Assembly (NCBI GenBank): GCA_017453305.1
Contig: JAFTKJ010000010.1
Coordinates: forward strand, 1-32,845
Direction of reading: 5' to 3'
Length of the DNA stretch: 32,845 bases
Source of the DNA: Clostridia bacterium
GTDB lineage: Bacteria > Bacillota > Clostridia > Oscillospirales > CAG-272
Below the pieces are notes generated by a model, which worked only from the letters and a program-made list of their open reading frames with translations, was not told the DNA's origin and searched no databases. Shown here piece after piece: positions 30,230 through 32,845 of the stretch. Positions within the stretch are counted from its first letter, which is position 1. Each line of letters opens with the position of its first letter. A program made the position numbers and the translations under genes.

Positions 30230-32455
30230 ATGAGTGATATTTTTGAACGCTATCCACCGTTTGTGCAGGAGTTTATCTATTCACATGGCTGGGAAACCCT
30301 GCGAGAGGTGCAGGTCGCGGCTGCAGAGGTGATCTTTGATACGGATCACAACCTGCTCTTGACCTCCTCCACAGCCAGCGGTAAGACCGAGGCGGCGTTT
30401 TTTCCAATCCTTTCGGATCTGTGCGAACGTCCGCCCCACAGCATCGGCGTTTTGTATATTGCACCCCTCAAAAGCCTGATCAACGATCAATTCTGGCGCA
30501 TTGAGGAGCTGTTGAACGAAAGCGGCATTCCCGTGACGCATTGGCACGGTGACGTGGCACAATCGCATAAAAAGAAGCTTTTGGAGCGCCCGCAAGGAAT
30601 TTTGCAGATCACGCCGGAGTCGCTTGAAGCCATGCTCATCAACCGCAGTAACGATATCGTGCGTTTGTTCGGTGACCTGCGCTATATCGTCATCGACGAG
30701 ATCCACACCTTGACGGGTAGCGACAGAGGAAATCAAATTTTGTGTCAGCTTTCCCGTATCGGACATATCATCGGATACCATCCGCGCAGAGTCGGACTTT
30801 CCGCAACCATTGGAGACGCGCAAAAAGCGGCAGATTGGTTGGGGGCGGGAAGCGGTCGCATGACTGTAGTTCCCAAGCTGGAGGAGGCAAAGATCCATTG
30901 GCGTCTCGGTATGGAGCATTTCTATATTCAAAACAGCAAGGCAGACCAGGCAACGCCGCCAAAGGAGAGCGCCGAGGCTGCGGCAACTCCGCCCCTTTAT
31001 GATGCAGGCTACTCCTTTATGTACGATTGTGTCAAGGATCGCAAATCCCTCGTTTTTTCCAATTCCCGTGAGGAGACCGAGTATCTTTGCGCTACCTTTC
31101 GGCAGATCGCGCAAAAAAGGAGAGAGCAGGACGTTTTTTTGATTCATCACGGTAATCTTTCCGCATCCATTCGCGAGGAAGCCGAAATGAAAATGAAGGA
31201 CGAGGATATCATGGCGGTGACCTGTGCCACCGTTACCATGGAGCTTGGGATCGACATCGGACGTCTTGAGCGCATTCTGCAAAATCAGTCACCCAACTCG
31301 GTTACAAGCTTTTTGCAGCGCCTGGGGCGTTCCGGCAGACGTGGACAGCCTCCCGAAATGATGATGGTGTTCCGAGAGGAGGATCCGCTCCCCAACACTC
31401 CATTACCTCAGCTGATCCCGTGGGAGCTGCTCAAAGCCATTGCCATTGTGCAGCTGTATATCGAGGAGCGGTTCATCGAGCCGCCCCAGGTGCGCCGTTT
31501 GCCCTTCAGCCTTTTGTTCCATCAAACACTGAGCGTGCTGGCGGCCGCCGGAGAGCTTTCATTGCGCCGCTTGGCAGAGAGAGTGCTGGCATTGCCGCCC
31601 TTTGCCGACGTGCCGAAAGAGGACTACAAGGTTCTGATCCTTTCCATGCTCAACAACGACTTTTTGGAAATGACCGAGGAAAAAACGCTCATTATCGGAC
31701 TTGCGGGCGAGCGTCTTTTGCGCTCCTTCAAATTTTATGCCGTATTCAAGGATTCGGAGGATTACACCGTACGGTGCGGCTCAGATGAGATCGGCACCAT
31801 CACAACGCCGCCTCCCGTGGGAGATCGCTTTGCCTTGGCGGGACGAGTATGGGAGGTCGAGGAGCTGGACATTCAGCACAAGCTCATCTATGTCAAAAGC
31901 GTGGAGGGGAAGATGGAGGTCTCCTGGCCCGGTGACTACGGCGAGATCCATACCCGCATTTTGCAACGGATGCGCCGCGTGCTGGAGGAGGATACCGTCT
32001 ATCCGTATCTCAAGCCCAACGCACAAAAGCGCCTGGAGCAAGCGCGTCACGTAGCACGCAATACGGGAATGCTCAACCACTCTCTCGTGCACCTTGGCGG
32101 ATACTCGTGGTGTCTTTTCCCGTGGCTTGGTACGCGCTCCTTCCGCACGCTGCGCAAAATGCTGCGCCAATATGCCCCCGCATTGCAAATTACGGGTATC
32201 GAGTACGAGGGATGCAATTATATCACCTTTAAAATGTCGCGCGGCAACGATTATGAATTGATCACCACGCTTGCAAACGCGGTCAGACAAGGGCGCGTCA
32301 GCACCGAGGATCTGGTCTCAAGCAATGAGATTCCCGTGTTTGAAAAATACGACGATTACGTTCCTGCTGACCTCTTGCGCCACGCCTATGCCGTGGACAA
32401 GCTGTCCTTACAGGAGGCATCCGAACGCATTTTGGAGATGGAAGAGGAGTATTGA
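30230..32455 (+). CDS. DEAD/DEAH-box helicase, Lhr/BrxH-like
   Basis: A 741-residue superfamily 2 helicase. Motif I TASGKT (48-53), Ia PLKSLIND (79-86), a GxHG-like THWHGD, TPESLEA, II DEIH (156-159), III SATI (191-194), IV VFSNSREETEYL, V TVTMELGIDIG and VI QRLGRSGRRG (362-371) are all present. The long C-terminal half (about 390-741) carries a winged-helix and Lhr-like region, with GDRFALAGRVWEVEELD and WPGDYGEIHTRILQRMRR. It would move on or remodel DNA with ATP. The start is ATG 30230, 7 bases after GAAGGAG; ATG 30224 is too close to that site. It lies 48 bases after the BrxD-like gene. No nuclease, methyltransferase or alkaline-phosphatase-like (PglZ) gene is near. Confidence 0.93.
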   Translation: MSDIFERYPPFVQEFIYSHGWETLREVQVAAAEVIFDTDHNLLLTSSTASGKTEAAFFPILSDLCERPPHSIGVLYIAPLKSLINDQFWRIEELLNESGIPVTHWHGDVAQSHKKKLLERPQGILQITPESLEAMLINRSNDIVRLFGDLRYIVIDEIHTLTGSDRGNQILCQLSRIGHIIGYHPRRVGLSATIGDAQKAADWLGAGSGRMTVVPKLEEAKIHWRLGMEHFYIQNSKADQATPPKESAEAAATPPLYDAGYSFMYDCVKDRKSLVFSNSREETEYLCATFRQIAQKRREQDVFLIHHGNLSASIREEAEMKMKDEDIMAVTCATVTMELGIDIGRLERILQNQSPNSVTSFLQRLGRSGRRGQPPEMMMVFREEDPLPNTPLPQLIPWELLKAIAIVQLYIEERFIEPPQVRRLPFSLLFHQTLSVLAAAGELSLRRLAERVLALPPFADVPKEDYKVLILSMLNNDFLEMTEEKTLIIGLAGERLLRSFKFYAVFKDSEDYTVRCGSDEIGTITTPPPVGDRFALAGRVWEVEELDIQHKLIYVKSVEGKMEVSWPGDYGEIHTRILQRMRRVLEEDTVYPYLKPNAQKRLEQARHVARNTGMLNHSLVHLGGYSWCLFPWLGTRSFRTLRKMLRQYAPALQITGIEYEGCNYITFKMSRGNDYELITTLANAVRQGRVSTEDLVSSNEIPVFEKYDDYVPADLLRHAYAVDKLSLQEASERILEMEEEY

Positions 32456-32509
32456 ACGGCGATCGATCTGCCAACGAAAAAATATTTTTGAAAAAATTCA
32501 AAAAAGGGC

Positions 32510-32538
32510 TTGCAATTTCCGTTTTTGTGTGATATAAT
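32510..32538 (+). promoter_or_regulatory. SigA-type promoter of tRNA-Val
   Basis: TTGCAA (32510-32515), 17 bases, TATAAT (32533-32538), 12 bases before the mature tRNA 5' end. Confidence 0.85.
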
Positions 32539-32550
32539 ATACACCGTTGC

Positions 32551-32627
<77 letters not shown>

Positions 32628-32628
32628 G

Positions 32629-32672
32629 AAAAAAGCACACATTTGTCTACCAAGACAAATGTGTGCTTTTTT
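32629..32672 (+). terminator. Terminator after tRNA-Val
   Basis: A perfect 18-bp stem, 32631-32648 with 32653-32670, with a 4-base loop and a T-run into 32672. It begins 3 bases after the tRNA. Confidence 0.95.
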
Positions 32673-32677
32673 CAACG

Positions 32678-32845
32678 AAATTTGCCCTTGCGGGCAAGTG
32701 AAATAGCTTCGCTGTGAAATATTTGCTCCGCAAATGTGAAATATTCGCTGACGCGAATGTGGGCAAATTTCATTTCACATCGACCAAAGCCGTAGGCGAC
32801 GGGAGATATTTCACAATTCACGCAGTGAATTATTTCACATTCGCC
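32678..32845. repeat. Array of short palindromes separated by GTGAAAT
   Basis: Four small hairpins follow one another: TTGCCC/GGGCAA (32682-32697), AGC/GCT (32705-32713), ATTTGC/GCAAAT (32721-32735) and ATTCGC/GCGAAT (32743-32758). The first three are each followed by the same heptamer GTGAAAT (32698, 32714, 32736). The set is enclosed by an inverted pair, GAAATTTGCCC (32678-32688) and GGGCAAATTTC (32761-32771). Beyond it the spacer continues in reverse orientation (ATTTCAC), with GCC/GGC and ATTCAC/GTGAAT (32816-32830) hairpins, to the window edge. It has no coding potential. It is not a CRISPR: spacers are constant and palindromes vary. Confidence 0.75.

Noticed and set aside
30281-31282. 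A 333-residue frame opposite the helicase
   Set aside because: The plus strand carries all helicase motifs in this interval, and the antisense translation has no recognisable domain or start site.
27112-32455. BREX system
   Set aside because: BrxD- and BrxH-like proteins are present, but PglX, PglZ, BrxA/B/C and BrxL are absent, so the locus cannot be called BREX.
32678-32845. CRISPR array at the right edge
   Set aside because: The repeated unit is only 7 bases, the elements between are palindromes and not unique spacers, and no cas gene is present.

Overview
The window looks like chromosome of an endospore-forming member of the Bacillota, class Clostridia, probably an uncultured gut-type lineage (Oscillospirales- or Christensenellales-like). 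This rests on four sporulation or germination loci (gpr-spoIIP, spoIVA and a SleC-type cortex-lytic operon), a T-box-controlled pheST operon, strong Shine-Dalgarno sites, and many TTGACA-17-TATAAT-type promoters. The order placement is inference. No complete mobile element, rRNA, CRISPR array or prophage is visible.

Layout. 1-123: three tandem hairpins resembling an insertion-sequence end. 124-1782 (minus): small alarmone synthetase, zinc-ribbon membrane protein and YcxB-like membrane protein in one operon. 1896-6619 (minus): promoter, Phe T-box, pheS, pheT and a polysaccharide deacetylase. 6735-8882 (minus): orphan oligopeptide-binding lipoprotein. 9036-11059 (plus): gpr-spoIIP, met convergently by a 102-aa membrane protein. 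11533-13166 (plus): XRE/S24 repressor and a RadC-family protein. 13232-15744 (minus): enolase with a long structured leader, then an inositol monophosphatase-family gene. 15962-17796 (plus): MFS permease coupled to a histidine phosphatase. 17841-20234 (minus): a SleC cortex-lytic enzyme distributed over separate genes. 20382-22277 (plus): NusG-II protein, Gx transporter and ApbE, an EetA/EetB/flavin-transferase-like module. 22329-23459 (minus): acyltransferase with zinc ribbon. 23711-26323 (plus): azlCD and spoIVA. 26378-26929 (minus): ECF S component. 27112-32455 (plus): TerB-N/TerB-C protein, BrxD-like ATPase and Lhr/BrxH-like helicase. 32551-32627: tRNA-Val. 32678-32845: array of small palindromes.

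How the genes work together. The sporulation genes cover engulfment (SpoIIP), coat basement layer (SpoIVA), SASP degradation (Gpr) and cortex hydrolysis (SleC parts), scattered among housekeeping genes as is usual in Clostridia. The NusG-II/Gx/ApbE trio suggests extracytosolic flavin-based redox chemistry. The most system-like locus is the three-gene TerB/BrxD/helicase operon, a predicted DNA-processing or defence cassette that is not a complete BREX system. The less explained items are the split cortex-lytic enzyme, the perfect inverted repeat over the spoIVA ribosome-binding site, the nested-helix enolase leader and the palindrome array at the right edge.
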